Shown: positions 1 to 7,987 of the stretch, piece after piece
Layout: each line of letters begins with the position of its first letter
Numbering within the stretch: position 1 is the first letter of the stretch
From: Rhizobium leguminosarum
Lineage (GTDB): Bacteria > Pseudomonadota > Alphaproteobacteria > Rhizobiales > Rhizobiaceae
DNA length: 64,000 nucleotides
Assembly: GCF_004123835.1 (NCBI RefSeq)
Contig: NZ_MZMU01000010.1
Span: forward strand, 372,001-436,000
Direction: 5' to 3'
Translations under genes and position numbers: made by a program
Notes under the pieces: model-generated
What the model saw: the letters and a program-made list of their open reading frames with translations, nothing else
What the model was told of the DNA's origin: nothing
Database searches by the model: none

Positions 1-154
1 GAGGAATTCAAATAGCGTGTCTTATTATAAATTCTCATATGATTTTGAAAAACTCTGTTGATTTGAGCACTCGTCTCTGGCAATCATTCCTCTCACAGTC
101 AAAAGGTGAGGTGGCTGTCCGGTCGAGTGACCGCCAAAAGGAGGAGGAAATCAC
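1..154. other. Leader region of first ABC operon
   Basis: Non-coding stretch before the first gene. It is AT-rich over the first 60 bases, unlike the GC-rich genes, as expected for a promoter region, but no convincing -35/-10 pair could be fixed. It ends in a strong ribosome binding site (GGAGGAGG, about 141-148) for the substrate-binding protein. Confidence 0.4.
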
Positions 155-985
155 ATGTTCAAATCTATGTTGACGCGCCGAAACGCGATGCTCGGAGCCG
201 CGGCCCTGGTGGCTGCCGTCACCCTGGCGCAACCGGCCGCCGCCATCACGCCTGATGAAATCAAGGCTCGCGGCAAGATCATCGTCGGAATTCAGGGTGA
301 CAACCCGCCCTGGGGCTTTGTGACCAGCGGCGGCAAACAGGACGGCCTCGATGCAGACATCGCAACGCTGTTTGCCAAGGAACTGGGTGTTTCGGTCGAG
401 TTCGTGCCGCTTGAAGTCAATAACCGCATTCCCGCACTGACGGCCGGCCGCGTCGACGTTCTCTTCGCAACGATGGCGATGCTGCCGGATCGTGCAAAGG
501 CGGTGCAGTTCAGCAAGCCCTATGTTGCCAATGCCATCGTTCTGATTGGTCCGAAATCGGCTGAGATCAAGACGAATGACGACATGGCCAAGTTCACAGT
601 CGGCGTCGCCAAGGGGGCTGCCCAGGACACGCAGGTGACCAAGAACGCACCGGCGAGCACGACCATCCGCCGCTATGATGGAGACGCCGCGAGCGTCCAG
701 GCGCTGGTGTCCGGCCAGGTCGAGACGCTTGGTGGCAACATCTTCTACATGGACCGGGTGGAGAAGGCCCGTCCGGGCGAATTCGAAAACAAGCTTGAAT
801 TCCAGAAGCTCTACAACGGTGCTTGTACGCGTCTCGGCGAAAAGGAAATCAATGCGGCGCTCAACACCTTCATCGACAAGATCAAGGCCAACGGCGAACT
901 CAAGGCAGTCTACGACAAGTGGATGAAGGTTCCGGTCCCGGAATTTCCTGAAACGCTGGAAGGCATTCCGTTCGCGGCGAACTGA
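155..985 (+). CDS. Family 3 ABC transporter substrate-binding protein
   Basis: Periplasmic solute-binding protein of the amino-acid type, 276 residues. It has a Tat/Sec-like signal peptide (RRNAMLGAAALVAAV followed by an AxA cleavage region near residue 31). The body shows the family pattern GDNPPWGF, then DGLDADIATLFAKELG, GRVDVLFATMAMLPDRAKAVQFSKPY and a C-terminal KWMKVPVP. The start is set by the GGAGGAGG site just upstream. It belongs with the two permeases and ATPase at 1691-3829, although a dehydroquinase gene lies between. The ligand is unknown; shikimate-pathway neighbours suggest a cyclic carboxylic acid as an alternative to an amino acid, which is inference. Confidence 0.88.
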   Translation: MFKSMLTRRNAMLGAAALVAAVTLAQPAAAITPDEIKARGKIIVGIQGDNPPWGFVTSGGKQDGLDADIATLFAKELGVSVEFVPLEVNNRIPALTAGRVDVLFATMAMLPDRAKAVQFSKPYVANAIVLIGPKSAEIKTNDDMAKFTVGVAKGAAQDTQVTKNAPASTTIRRYDGDAASVQALVSGQVETLGGNIFYMDRVEKARPGEFENKLEFQKLYNGACTRLGEKEINAALNTFIDKIKANGELKAVYDKWMKVPVPEFPETLEGIPFAAN

Positions 986-1050
986 GCCAACGGCAAAGGC
1001 GGACGAGGCCCGGCCTTCCGGCTGATTACAGCGCCTGCCAGCCACTCTTC

Positions 1051-1167
1051 CGTCATGCTCGGGCTCGTCCCGAGCATCTACGGCGGCAGATCCCCGGCAC
1101 AAGGCCGAGGATGACGTCCGGAAAGAGGCAACCCTCACTAAGCAAGGCCGGGCATGCAATGCCCGGC
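1051..1167. repeat. Palindromic intergenic element
   Basis: Two inverted structures. At 1051-1116, CGTCATGCTCGG at the left end pairs with CCGAGGATGACG at the right end, with an inner ATGCTCGG/CCCGAGCAT hairpin. At 1147-1167, GCCGGGCAT/ATGCCCGGC forms a second hairpin. This kind of sequence is scattered between genes in Rhizobiales. Here it separates the binding protein from the rest of its operon and could stabilise or attenuate the mRNA. Confidence 0.6.
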
Positions 1168-1214
1168 AACGCAACCGCCATGCTTAAGGCTCTGCCCCGT
1201 TTGAGGTGCGCAAC

Positions 1215-1658
1215 ATGACCAGAACCATCTTTGTGCTCAACGGACCGAACCTGAACCTGCTGGGTCAGCGCGAGCCGGCGATCTATGGAACCACGACTCT
1301 TGCCGACATCAGGAAACGGTGCGTGACCAAGGCAAAGGCCCTGGGATTCGACGTCGAGTTTCGGCAGACCAATTTCGAGGGCGAACTGGTCGAGAGCGTG
1401 CACCAGGCCCGGACCGACGCCTGTGGCATCATCATCAATCCTGCCGGCTATACGTTCACATCGATCGCCCTTCTCGATGCGTTGAAAATGTTCGACCCGC
1501 CGAAGATCGAACTGCACATCTCCAATGTTCATGCCCGCGAAAGCATCTACCACAATTCGCTGATCTCACGCGTTGCCACGGCCATCATGATCGGTTTTGG
1601 AGCAGACGGCTACGAACTCGCTGTCCAGGCGATGGCTGGAATGGTCAAGCGGGACTGA
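1215..1658 (+). CDS. aroQ: Type II 3-dehydroquinate dehydratase
   Basis: Reversible dehydration of 3-dehydroquinate to 3-dehydroshikimate. The 147-residue length is normal for the dodecameric type II enzyme. Visible motifs are the N-terminal LNGPNLNLLGQREP, the lid-region YG, QTNFEGELVE, IINPAGYT, ELHISNVHARE and a C-terminal GADGYELAVQAM. ATG 1215 was chosen over an in-frame GTG at 1206 because a GAGG site sits a few bases before it. Its place inside an ABC-transporter operon with a shikimate-dehydrogenase-like gene suggests a catabolic rather than biosynthetic role (inference). The second catalytic His sits in HISNVHARE. Confidence 0.9.
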   Translation: MTRTIFVLNGPNLNLLGQREPAIYGTTTLADIRKRCVTKAKALGFDVEFRQTNFEGELVESVHQARTDACGIIINPAGYTFTSIALLDALKMFDPPKIELHISNVHARESIYHNSLISRVATAIMIGFGADGYELAVQAMAGMVKRD

Positions 1659-1690
1659 ATTTTTCAGGAAGACGGACCAGAAGGATCGCC

Positions 1691-2359
1691 ATGAATTATA
1701 AGTTGGATTTCACCCCGGTCATAGATGGCCTGCCGAGCCTTCTGCTCGGCTGCCTCGGGACATTCTTGCTTGCCATTTGTGGGATGCTGCTGGCGATCGT
1801 GATCGGAATTGGCGGCGTTGCCTTGCGCGACTCTGCCCTGAAGCCGGCGCGCTGGCTGGTTATCGCCTTCGTCGAGTTGATCCGCAACACGCCGTTTCTG
1901 GTGCAGATCTTCTTCATCTACTTCGCGCTTCCGCTGACAGGCATCAGGCTGGATCCGACGCCGACGGCGATTATCGCGCTCGGCATCAACGGCGGCGCCT
2001 ACGCGATCGAGATTATTCGTGGCGGCGTCCAGTCGATCCCGAAGGGACAGATGGAAGCGGGTCTGGCGCTTGGTCTGCACAAGGCTCAGGTCTTCCGGCT
2101 GATCATCCTCAAGCCGGCATTGCGGGCGATCTATCCGTCCTTGACCAGCCAGTTCGTCCTGTTGACGCTGACCACCAGCATTGCATCGGCGATTTCGGCC
2201 TATGAACTGACGTCCGTTTCGCAGCGCATCGAGTCGGAGAGCTTCCGCAGCTTCGAGGTCTACTTCACCGTCACGGTTTTCTATTTCGTGATCTCCTGGC
2301 TGATGATGCGCATCTTCGCGCTGTTTTCGGCGCGCTACTTCAAATATCCGGTCAAGTAG
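1691..2359 (+). CDS. Family 3 ABC transporter permease
   Basis: Inner-membrane permease of the HisM/GlnP type, 222 residues. Hydrophobic segments lie near residues 12-42, 55-80, 88-108, 150-175 and 188-210. The EAA coupling loop reads GGVQSIPKGQMEAGLALGLHKAQVFRLIILKPALR. ATG 1691 follows AGAAGGATCGCC; the frame is open further upstream but that stretch overlaps aroQ and has no membrane character. It forms a heterodimer with the permease at 2370-3011, only 10 bases downstream. Confidence 0.88.
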   Translation: MNYKLDFTPVIDGLPSLLLGCLGTFLLAICGMLLAIVIGIGGVALRDSALKPARWLVIAFVELIRNTPFLVQIFFIYFALPLTGIRLDPTPTAIIALGINGGAYAIEIIRGGVQSIPKGQMEAGLALGLHKAQVFRLIILKPALRAIYPSLTSQFVLLTLTTSIASAISAYELTSVSQRIESESFRSFEVYFTVTVFYFVISWLMMRIFALFSARYFKYPVK

Positions 2360-2369
2360 GAGGAATTCC

Positions 2370-3011
2370 ATGGGTCACGAAGAATTCGTCTTCCTCCTGA
2401 TCGGCCTGAAATGGACCGTGCTCCTGTCCGCCGTCGGCTTTGTCTGCGGCGGCATCGCGGGGCTCGGCGTCGCCCTTGCCCGTGCCTCGGGCATACCGCT
2501 GCTGGAACGCGTCACGGCCGGTTATATCGCCGTCTTCCAGGGAACCCCGCTGCTGATGCAGCTTTTCGTCGTCTATTACGGCCTGGCGCTGGTGGGGCTG
2601 ATGCTCGATGCCTGGGTGGCCGTCGCCATCGGACTGACGCTGCACGCCAGCGCCTATCTCGGCGAGATCTGGCGCGGATCGATCGAAGCGGTTCCGCGCG
2701 GCCAGACGGAAGCGGCAAAGGCTCTCAGCCTGAGATACATCTCGCGCATGAAGGATGTCATCCTGCCGCAGGCGCTGCGCATTTCGCTGCCAGCCACGAT
2801 CGGTTTCCTCGTGCAGTTGATCAAGGGCACCTCGCTTGCGTCGATCGTCGGCTTCACCGAGCTGACGCGGGCCGGCAACATCATCTCCAACCAGATTTTC
2901 CAACCGCTGACGGTCTTCGGCATCGTCGGCATTCTCTATTTCCTGATGTGCTGCCCACTGACGATTCTTGGCGCCCGCCTCGAACGAAAGTTCGCCGCCT
3001 CCGCGCGCTGA
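2370..3011 (+). CDS. Family 3 ABC transporter permease
   Basis: Second inner-membrane permease, 213 residues. It has the usual N-terminal segment ([20 protein letters not shown]), the [19 protein letters not shown] region and the EAA loop [19 protein letters not shown]. An AGGAGG site lies just before the ATG, between the stop of the previous permease and this start. With the upstream permease and the ATPase at 3065 it completes the importer. Confidence 0.88.
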   Translation: MGHEEFVFLLIGLKWTVLLSAVGFVCGGIAGLGVALARASGIPLLERVTAGYIAVFQGTPLLMQLFVVYYGLALVGLMLDAWVAVAIGLTLHASAYLGEIWRGSIEAVPRGQTEAAKALSLRYISRMKDVILPQALRISLPATIGFLVQLIKGTSLASIVGFTELTRAGNIISNQIFQPLTVFGIVGILYFLMCCPLTILGARLERKFAASAR

Positions 3012-3064
3012 TCCGCATTCCTCGTCCTCGACGCGGTCCAGCCCGCCAATATGGAGTTCTACCG

Positions 3065-3829
3065 ATGACCAGTCCCAGTCCCGCTCAAGGCGCAGAAACC
3101 ATGATCACCATGGAGCGGGTGGAGAAGTGGTATGGCGCTTTTCAAGCCCTGCGCGACATCAACATATCGGTTCGCAGTGGCGAGAGGATCGTCTTGTGCG
3201 GGCCCTCCGGCAGCGGTAAGTCGACGCTCATTCGCTGCATCAACCATCTCGAGACCTACGAAAAAGGTGAAATCCGCGTCGGCGGGATTCTTCTCGGCAA
3301 TCAGGCCAAGACCATCGATGCGATCCGTCGCGAGGTCGGCATGGTCTTCCAGCAGTTCAATCTGTTTCCGCATCTGACCGTGCTGCAGAACTGCATGCTG
3401 GCACCGATGAAGGCGGCCGGCGTCGGTAGGGCGGAGGCCGAGGAACGGGCACGCGGGCTGCTCGAGCGGGTCAAGATCCTGGAGCAGGCCGACAAATATC
3501 CGGTGCAGCTTTCGGGCGGCCAGCAACAGCGTGTCGCCATCGCCCGCGCGCTTTGCATGCGGCCGAAAGTGATGCTGTTCGATGAGCCGACGTCGGCGCT
3601 TGATCCGGAGATGGTCAAGGAGGTGCTGGATACGATGATCGCGCTGGCCGACGAGGGCATGACGATGATCTGCGTCACGCACGAAATGGGCTTTGCCCGC
3701 CAGGTCGCCGATCGCGTGATCTTCATGGCCAGCGGCGCGATCGTCGAGGAAGCCCCGCCGGCCGAGTTCTTCACGAACCCACAACATGAGCGAACCAGGA
3801 AATTCCTCGGAGAAATCCTGCGGAAGTAA
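3065..3829 (+). CDS. Family 3 ABC transporter ATP-binding protein
   Basis: Cytoplasmic ATPase of the polar amino-acid importer family (GlnQ/HisP type), 254 residues. Walker A is GPSGSGKST, the Q-loop is [15 protein letters not shown], the signature is [15 protein letters not shown], Walker B is [14 protein letters not shown] and the H-loop is [11 protein letters not shown] 3065 is chosen; a later in-frame ATG ([10 protein letters not shown]) is possible because the first residues are low-complexity. The 53-base gap from the permease is short enough for co-transcription. Confidence 0.92.
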   Translation: MTSPSPAQGAETMITMERVEKWYGAFQALRDINISVRSGERIVLCGPSGSGKSTLIRCINHLETYEKGEIRVGGILLGNQAKTIDAIRREVGMVFQQFNLFPHLTVLQNCMLAPMKAAGVGRAEAEERARGLLERVKILEQADKYPVQLSGGQQQRVAIARALCMRPKVMLFDEPTSALDPEMVKEVLDTMIALADEGMTMICVTHEMGFARQVADRVIFMASGAIVEEAPPAEFFTNPQHERTRKFLGEILRK

Positions 3830-3885
3830 GGGGTCAAGTCGATGCGTCTGACAAATATACCTCTGGCAGATTCCGGGAGCCGGCA

Positions 3886-4953
3886 ATGAAGCCGCTGGAG
3901 ATTGCAGTCATGGGAGCCGGCCTGATCGGCAGGCGTCACGTCGAGCGTGTCATGTCCGAGCCCGGAACCGTTCTCTCGGCGGTGATCGATCCTTCCGCCG
4001 CCGGTCGCGACTTCGCCGAGTCTGTCGGCGCCCGATGGTACCGGAGCTTCTTAGACATCCGCGTCGAGGACAGGCCTGACGGCGTCATCGTGGCAACGCC
4101 GAACCAGCTTCACGTCGAGAACGGAATGGAGATCGTCGCCGCCGGCATCCCCGTCCTGATCGAGAAACCGATCGCCGACGATGTCGATGCTGCAGCAGCG
4201 CTGGTTGCAGCCGGCGAGAAAGCAGGCATACCGCTGCTGGTCGGCCATCACAGGCGCCACAATCCGATGATCCAGGCGGTCAAACAGATCGTCGACGGCG
4301 GAAGGCTTGGCCGGATTATCGCGGTGCACGGCACGTTCTGGGTCGCCAAGCCCGACGACTATTTCGATATACCCTGGCGGCGCGAAGCAGGCGCCGGCCC
4401 GGTCTTCGTCAACCTGATCCACGATGTCGATCTCTTCCGATATCTCTTCGGCGAGGTCGAAGCCGTCCATGCGATGGAATCGCACGCGGTGCGGAACCAT
4501 GCCGTCGAGGATACGGCCGTCGTCACGCTGCGTTTTGCAAGCGGGGTGCTTGCCACCCTCAACGGCAGCGATGCCGTGGCCGCGCCCTGGAGCTGGGAGA
4601 CGACCACCGGTGAGAACTCCGCTTTTCCCCATTACGATCAATTCTGCTACCAGATCGGCGGCACCAAGGGATCGCTCGGAATTCCCGATTTGACGCTTTG
4701 GACGAGCCCTTCGAGGCCCGACTGGCTGGAGCAGCTTGCCCAGGAGCGTGTGCCTTACGCAGCAGCCGATCCCCTTTGCGTTCAGCTCAGACATTTTTGC
4801 GACGTCATTCGTGGCGATGCCACGCCTCTGGTGAGTGGCCGTGAGGGCCTCGCCACGCTCAGGGTCGTCGAGGCGATCAATAGATCGGCGCGCTGGGGAC
4901 AGATGATCCACCTCGCGGACGCCAGCGCCTCTTCCGATCCCCAGAAAGTCTGA
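3886..4953 (+). CDS. Gfo/Idh/MocA-family NAD(P)-dependent oxidoreductase
   Basis: Soluble dehydrogenase of the glucose-fructose oxidoreductase/inositol dehydrogenase family, 355 residues. The Rossmann start is VMGAGLIGRRHVERV. The conserved EKP (VLIEKPIADD, near residue 93) carries the catalytic lysine, and GHHRRHNP is the following strand. The C-terminal half carries the substrate domain with GGGPVF-like AGAGPVFVNLIHDVD. Such enzymes oxidise or reduce polyols, sugars and cyclitols; the substrate cannot be read here. It sits 4 bases before the shikimate-dehydrogenase-like gene, so the two are probably translated together. Confidence 0.85.
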   Translation: MKPLEIAVMGAGLIGRRHVERVMSEPGTVLSAVIDPSAAGRDFAESVGARWYRSFLDIRVEDRPDGVIVATPNQLHVENGMEIVAAGIPVLIEKPIADDVDAAAALVAAGEKAGIPLLVGHHRRHNPMIQAVKQIVDGGRLGRIIAVHGTFWVAKPDDYFDIPWRREAGAGPVFVNLIHDVDLFRYLFGEVEAVHAMESHAVRNHAVEDTAVVTLRFASGVLATLNGSDAVAAPWSWETTTGENSAFPHYDQFCYQIGGTKGSLGIPDLTLWTSPSRPDWLEQLAQERVPYAAADPLCVQLRHFCDVIRGDATPLVSGREGLATLRVVEAINRSARWGQMIHLADASASSDPQKV

Positions 4954-4957
4954 CCAA

Positions 4958-5788
4958 ATGATCACCGGGACGACCAAACTCATCGCGCACCTCGGCTATC
5001 CGACGGAGTCCTTCAAGGCGCCGCTGATCTACAATCCGTATTTCGAGAAGAATGGAATTGATGCCGTCGTCGTGCCGATGGGCTGCCGGCCGGAGGACTA
5101 TCCGGCGTTTCTGAAGCTTCTGTTCCGGCTATCCAATATCCACGGTGCTCTGATCACCATGCCGCACAAGATTTCGACGATGGCGCTGCTCGACGAAACG
5201 TCGACCAACGCGAAAGTCGCCGGCTCGTGCAACGCGGTCCGTCTCGGTTCGGACGGCAGGCTGATCGGTGACATGTTCGATGGCGAGGGCTTCGTTCGGG
5301 GCGTATTGCGCAAGGGTAAGAAGGTCGAGGGAGCCCATGCGCTCATTGCGGGTGCCGGTGGCGTCGGCTCGGCGATCGCAGCGTCCTTGGCGCAGGCGGG
5401 CGTGGAGCATCTCGCCATCTTCGACGCCAACGAGGCGACCGCGACCGCGCTGCTGGACAGGCTGAAGAAATACTATCCGCACCTTGAAGTGACGGTCGGC
5501 TCCGCCGATCCGGCAGGCTTCGACATCGTCGTCAACGCGACACCCCTCGGAATGCGACGGGGTGACCCGCTGCCGATCGACATCGACCGCATCTCCCCAT
5601 CGACCTTCGTCGGCGAAGTCGTGATGACGAAGGAGATAACCCCTTTTCTCGAGGCCGTGCGGGCGCGCGGCTGCGCATTTCAGGTTGGCACGGATATGTT
5701 GTTCGAACAGATCCCCGCCTATCTCGAATTCTTCGAATTCCCGACGACGACGGCCGACAATCTGCGGGCGATTGCCAAACTCGGATGA
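4958..5788 (+). CDS. Shikimate/quinate dehydrogenase-like protein
   Basis: AroE-superfamily protein, 276 residues. Residues 1-110 form the substrate domain and 125-255 the NAD(P) domain, with AGAGGVGSAIAASLA as nucleotide loop and NATPLGM as the typical family motif. The catalytic Lys is present (ITMPHK), and the Asp is present in GDMFDGEGF, but the usual NTD there reads MFD. The usual SxS carboxylate-binding motif near the N-terminus (HSLSP type) is replaced by PTESFKAP. These changes point to a catabolic or specialised paralogue (quinate, shikimate or aminoshikimate) rather than housekeeping AroE. Confidence 0.82.
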   Translation: MITGTTKLIAHLGYPTESFKAPLIYNPYFEKNGIDAVVVPMGCRPEDYPAFLKLLFRLSNIHGALITMPHKISTMALLDETSTNAKVAGSCNAVRLGSDGRLIGDMFDGEGFVRGVLRKGKKVEGAHALIAGAGGVGSAIAASLAQAGVEHLAIFDANEATATALLDRLKKYYPHLEVTVGSADPAGFDIVVNATPLGMRRGDPLPIDIDRISPSTFVGEVVMTKEITPFLEAVRARGCAFQVGTDMLFEQIPAYLEFFEFPTTTADNLRAIAKLG

Positions 5789-5801
5789 TGCGAATTCAGC
5801 G

Positions 5802-5897
5802 CACGACGCCGAAAGGTGTGAGCGGTTTTCGAACGACCTTGTTCTCGCCAAACTCGCTCCAGCCAAAATCTGGATGCGCGTTACGAGTCGGTGAGCT
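5802..5897. repeat. Diverged rhizobial palindromic element and direct repeat copy 1
   Basis: The segment 5802-5840 matches, in reverse orientation and with several changes, the palindrome at about 29646-29694 (shared core AGCGGTTTTCG). It runs into a 36-base core at 5844-5879 that recurs at 6406-6441 with two mismatches; similarity extends over roughly 5830-5897. Together the two copies bracket the EthD-like gene. Confidence 0.6.
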
Positions 5898-5955
5898 AAA
5901 TAGTCCCCACGGACGCTCGGAGAGGCGTTCAGACAGGAGCTCGACCACGATCAAG

Positions 5956-6261
5956 ATGAGCGTCTACTATCCGGCCGATGGCGGCTCGAAGTTCGATCAC
6001 GATTACTACCGCACCAGACACATGCCACTGATCCAGGAACGGCTCGGCGATATCTGCCTCCGCTACGAGATCGATAAGGGCCTTGGGGGTCGCGAACCTG
6101 GAAGCGCGCCGGAGTTCGTCGCGGCGTGTCACGTCTACTCGCCGGCCCTTGAGACATTCCAGGAGGCCCTCGGTCCCCACCGCGCGGAGATAAGCGCGGA
6201 CGTCGCCAACTATACGGACATCGTACCCATCGTGCAGTTCAGCGAAGTCGTTGGAGAGTAG
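5956..6261 (+). CDS. EthD-like protein
   Basis: Small alpha+beta-barrel protein of 101 residues with the EthD/ferredoxin-like pattern: SVYYPADGG, FDHDYYRTRHMPLIQERLG near the N-terminus and a C-terminal TDIVPIVQFSEV. Family members often accompany degradative pathways, but their biochemical role is poorly known. ATG 5956 is chosen because homology-like sequence starts there; the frame is open back to 5785 but that part is repeat sequence. No strong ribosome binding site is visible (AGGAGC lies 16-20 bases upstream). It sits between two direct repeats, so it may be an insertion relative to related genomes. Confidence 0.72.
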   Translation: MSVYYPADGGSKFDHDYYRTRHMPLIQERLGDICLRYEIDKGLGGREPGSAPEFVAACHVYSPALETFQEALGPHRAEISADVANYTDIVPIVQFSEVVGE

Positions 6262-6274
6262 GGACTTCGGAGCG

Positions 6275-6397
6275 TCAGGCGTAACCGTTGAGCTTTCCGG
6301 GATCGGCGTACTGCTGGCGCACCCGATCCATGGTGACGTAGCCGGTGCCGAACCGGTCGACGAGCGGGAACATGTGGTTGCCGTTGACGCGAACACT
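6275..6397 (-). pseudogene. C-terminal coding remnant, family not recognised
   Basis: On the minus strand a frame of about 41 codons ends at a TGA (6275-6277) and reads like genuine protein (RVNGNHMFPLVDRFGTGYV, then TMDRVRQQYADPGKLNGYA). It is cut on its 5' side by the direct repeat copy at 6390-6460, where an in-frame stop appears at once. No start codon or ribosome site fits. I read it as the tail of a gene whose front was lost when the repeat-flanked segment arose. Confidence 0.4.
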
Positions 6398-6460
6398 ACC
6401 TTGCTCTCGTCAAACTCGCTTCAGCCAAAATCTGGATGCGCTTGATGAGTCGGTGACCTA
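6390..6460. repeat. Direct repeat copy 2
   Basis: Second copy of the sequence at 5830-5897, same orientation. The core 6406-6441 shares 34 of 36 bases with 5844-5879. It ends exactly at the stop codon of the convergent SDR gene. Confidence 0.7.
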
Positions 6461-7225
6461 GAGCGAGGCCGTGATGCCGCCGTCGACGGTCAGCATGTGG
6501 CCGTTGACGAAGGAGGAGGCATCCGAAGCGAGAAAGACGGCGGCGCCGACGAGCTCCTTGACCTCGCCCCAGCGGCCGGCCGGCGTGCGGGTTTCCAGCC
6601 AGCCGGAGAACTTCGGATCGTCGACGAGCGCCTGGTTGAGCGGGGTGCGGAAATAGCCGGGCGCGATCGCATTGACCTGCAGGCCGTATTTCGCCCAGTC
6701 GGTCGCCATGCCGCGCGTGAGGTTCTTCACCGCGCCCTTGGTGGCGGTATAGGGTGCGATGCCGGGGCGGGCGAGTTCGGCCTGGACGGAGGCGATGTTG
6801 ATGATCTTGCCGCGGCCGCGCGATATCATCGCCTGGGCGACCGGCTGGCTGACATAGAACAGGCTGGAGACATTGGTCTTGAAGATCTCGTCCCATTTGT
6901 CGACCGGGAAGTTTTCCAGCGGTGTGCGAAACTGCATGCCGGCATTGTTGACGAGGATGTCGATCGGGCCGATCTCCGCCTCGATATAGGCGATGGCGGT
7001 GCGGCTGGCCTCGGCATCGGTGACGTCGAAGGCGGCGCTGACGGCATGGCGATGGCTGCGACGGATATCCTCGGCGGCGGCCTCCGCCTTCTGCGCGTTG
7101 CGGCCGTTGATGATGATCGAAGCGCCATGCTCGGCAAGCCCGACCGCCAATGCGCGGCCGATGCCCTGACTGGAGCCGGTGACAAGGGCGCGGCGGCCGG
7201 AGAGGTCAAAAAGGGGAAAGGTCAC
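6458..7225 (-). CDS. Short-chain dehydrogenase, gluconate 5-dehydrogenase type
   Basis: Classical SDR of 255 residues. The cofactor motif is TGSSQGIGRAL near residue 15, followed by NNAG (LVNNAGMQFRTP). The catalytic Ser-Tyr-Lys are in IASVQAELARPGIAPYTATKGAV. The C-terminus (VNGHMLTVDGGITASL) is typical of the IdnO/KduD-like group acting on sugar acids. GTG 7225 is chosen because GGAG lies seven bases before it; an upstream in-frame ATG at 7273 lacks support. It converges on the EthD-like gene. The substrate (gluconate/ketogluconate or a ring polyol) is not determined. Confidence 0.82.
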   Translation of the reverse strand: MTFPLFDLSGRRALVTGSSQGIGRALAVGLAEHGASIIINGRNAQKAEAAAEDIRRSHRHAVSAAFDVTDAEASRTAIAYIEAEIGPIDILVNNAGMQFRTPLENFPVDKWDEIFKTNVSSLFYVSQPVAQAMISRGRGKIINIASVQAELARPGIAPYTATKGAVKNLTRGMATDWAKYGLQVNAIAPGYFRTPLNQALVDDPKFSGWLETRTPAGRWGEVKELVGAAVFLASDASSFVNGHMLTVDGGITASL

Positions 7226-7280
7226 GAGGCTGCTCCGTTGAGGGGGGAAGAAAAGCTTGCGAGCGGAGGTCACGCTCGTC

Positions 7281-7309
7281 TTGATAAGTATAGCACCTGG
7301 TGCTACATA
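7281..7309 (+). promoter_or_regulatory. Toxin-antitoxin promoter with palindromic operator
   Basis: A perfect inverted repeat TAGCACC-T-GGTGCTA occupies 7291-7305. It falls inside a promoter-like pair: TTGATA (7281-7286), 17-base spacer, TACATA (7304-7309). The predicted transcript start is almost at the toxin ATG (7315), which has no ribosome site, so the mRNA may be leaderless. The antitoxin HTH protein is the obvious binder (autoregulation is the rule in these systems). Confidence 0.65.
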
Positions 7310-7314
7310 AACCT

Positions 7315-7680
7315 ATGGTCGGGCGCATATACAAGACGGGTTGGTTTACCAAGGCGGCGCGCAAGGCGCATATATCGGATTCGGAATTGCGCGAAGCTAT
7401 CAGGCAGGTAGCGGAAGGCAAGGCCGACGATCTGGGCGGCGGTGTCTTCAAGAAGCGTCTGAAAGACAACCGTCATCGTTCGATCGTCTTGGCGAATGCC
7501 GGACGGTTTTGGGTGTTCGCCTATCTTTTCGCCAAGAAGGATCGCGCGAATATCGATGACGCGGAGCTAGTGGCTTTCAAGGCGCTTGCTGCTTTGTACC
7601 GCAAGAAAACAGCATCCGATATCGAAACCGAACTTCGAGCCGGCGCGCTCGTGGAGGTAGATGATGAAGACGAAGCGTAA
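7315..7680 (+). CDS. RelE/HigB-like toxin
   Basis: Type II toxin-antitoxin toxin of the RelE-like DUF1044 group, 121 residues. Such proteins usually cleave mRNA on the ribosome. Family features are FTKAARKAHISDSELREAI, then ADDLGGGVFKKRL, and WVFAYLFAKKDRANID before ELVAFKALAALY. Toxin-first order with a HTH antitoxin immediately downstream is the HigBA arrangement. ATG 7315 is chosen; an in-frame GTG at 7300 lies inside the operator. The last 17 coding bases overlap the antitoxin gene. Confidence 0.85.
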   Translation: MVGRIYKTGWFTKAARKAHISDSELREAIRQVAEGKADDLGGGVFKKRLKDNRHRSIVLANAGRFWVFAYLFAKKDRANIDDAELVAFKALAALYRKKTASDIETELRAGALVEVDDEDEA

Positions 7681-7987
7681 ATTCAAAAGCGATGCTTTCG
7701 AAGCGATCCACAGTTCAGTCGAGGCCATGTACAACGCCGGCACAATCGACAAGGAAACGATGCGCTCCTTCGACGAAAGTTGCCTCGTTTCGCCCGGCGA
7801 ACTCGATCCTGAAGAGATCAAGGCACTGCGGGAAAGCAATCACGTCAGCCAGCCGGTTTTCGCACGATATCTCAATACCAGCGAATCCACGGTGCAGAAG
7901 TGGGAAAGCGGTGCCAAGCGGCCGAGCGGAATCGCGTTGAAACTGCTCTCGATCGTGCAGAAGCACGGACTTCAGGTTCTGAGCTAA
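7664..7987 (+). CDS. HTH antitoxin of the HigA/NadS type
   Basis: Antitoxin and repressor, 107 residues, with a Xre-type helix-turn-helix in the C-terminal half (SPGELDPEEIKALRESNHVS, QPVFARYLNTSESTVQKWES, GAKRPSGIALKLLSI). This C-terminal placement is usual for partners of DUF1044 toxins. GGAGG at 7653-7657 favours ATG 7664 over the adjacent ATG 7661. It likely binds the palindrome at 7291-7305. Its stop overlaps the stop of convergent pcaB by four bases. Confidence 0.85.
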   Translation: MKTKRKFKSDAFEAIHSSVEAMYNAGTIDKETMRSFDESCLVSPGELDPEEIKALRESNHVSQPVFARYLNTSESTVQKWESGAKRPSGIALKLLSIVQKHGLQVLS

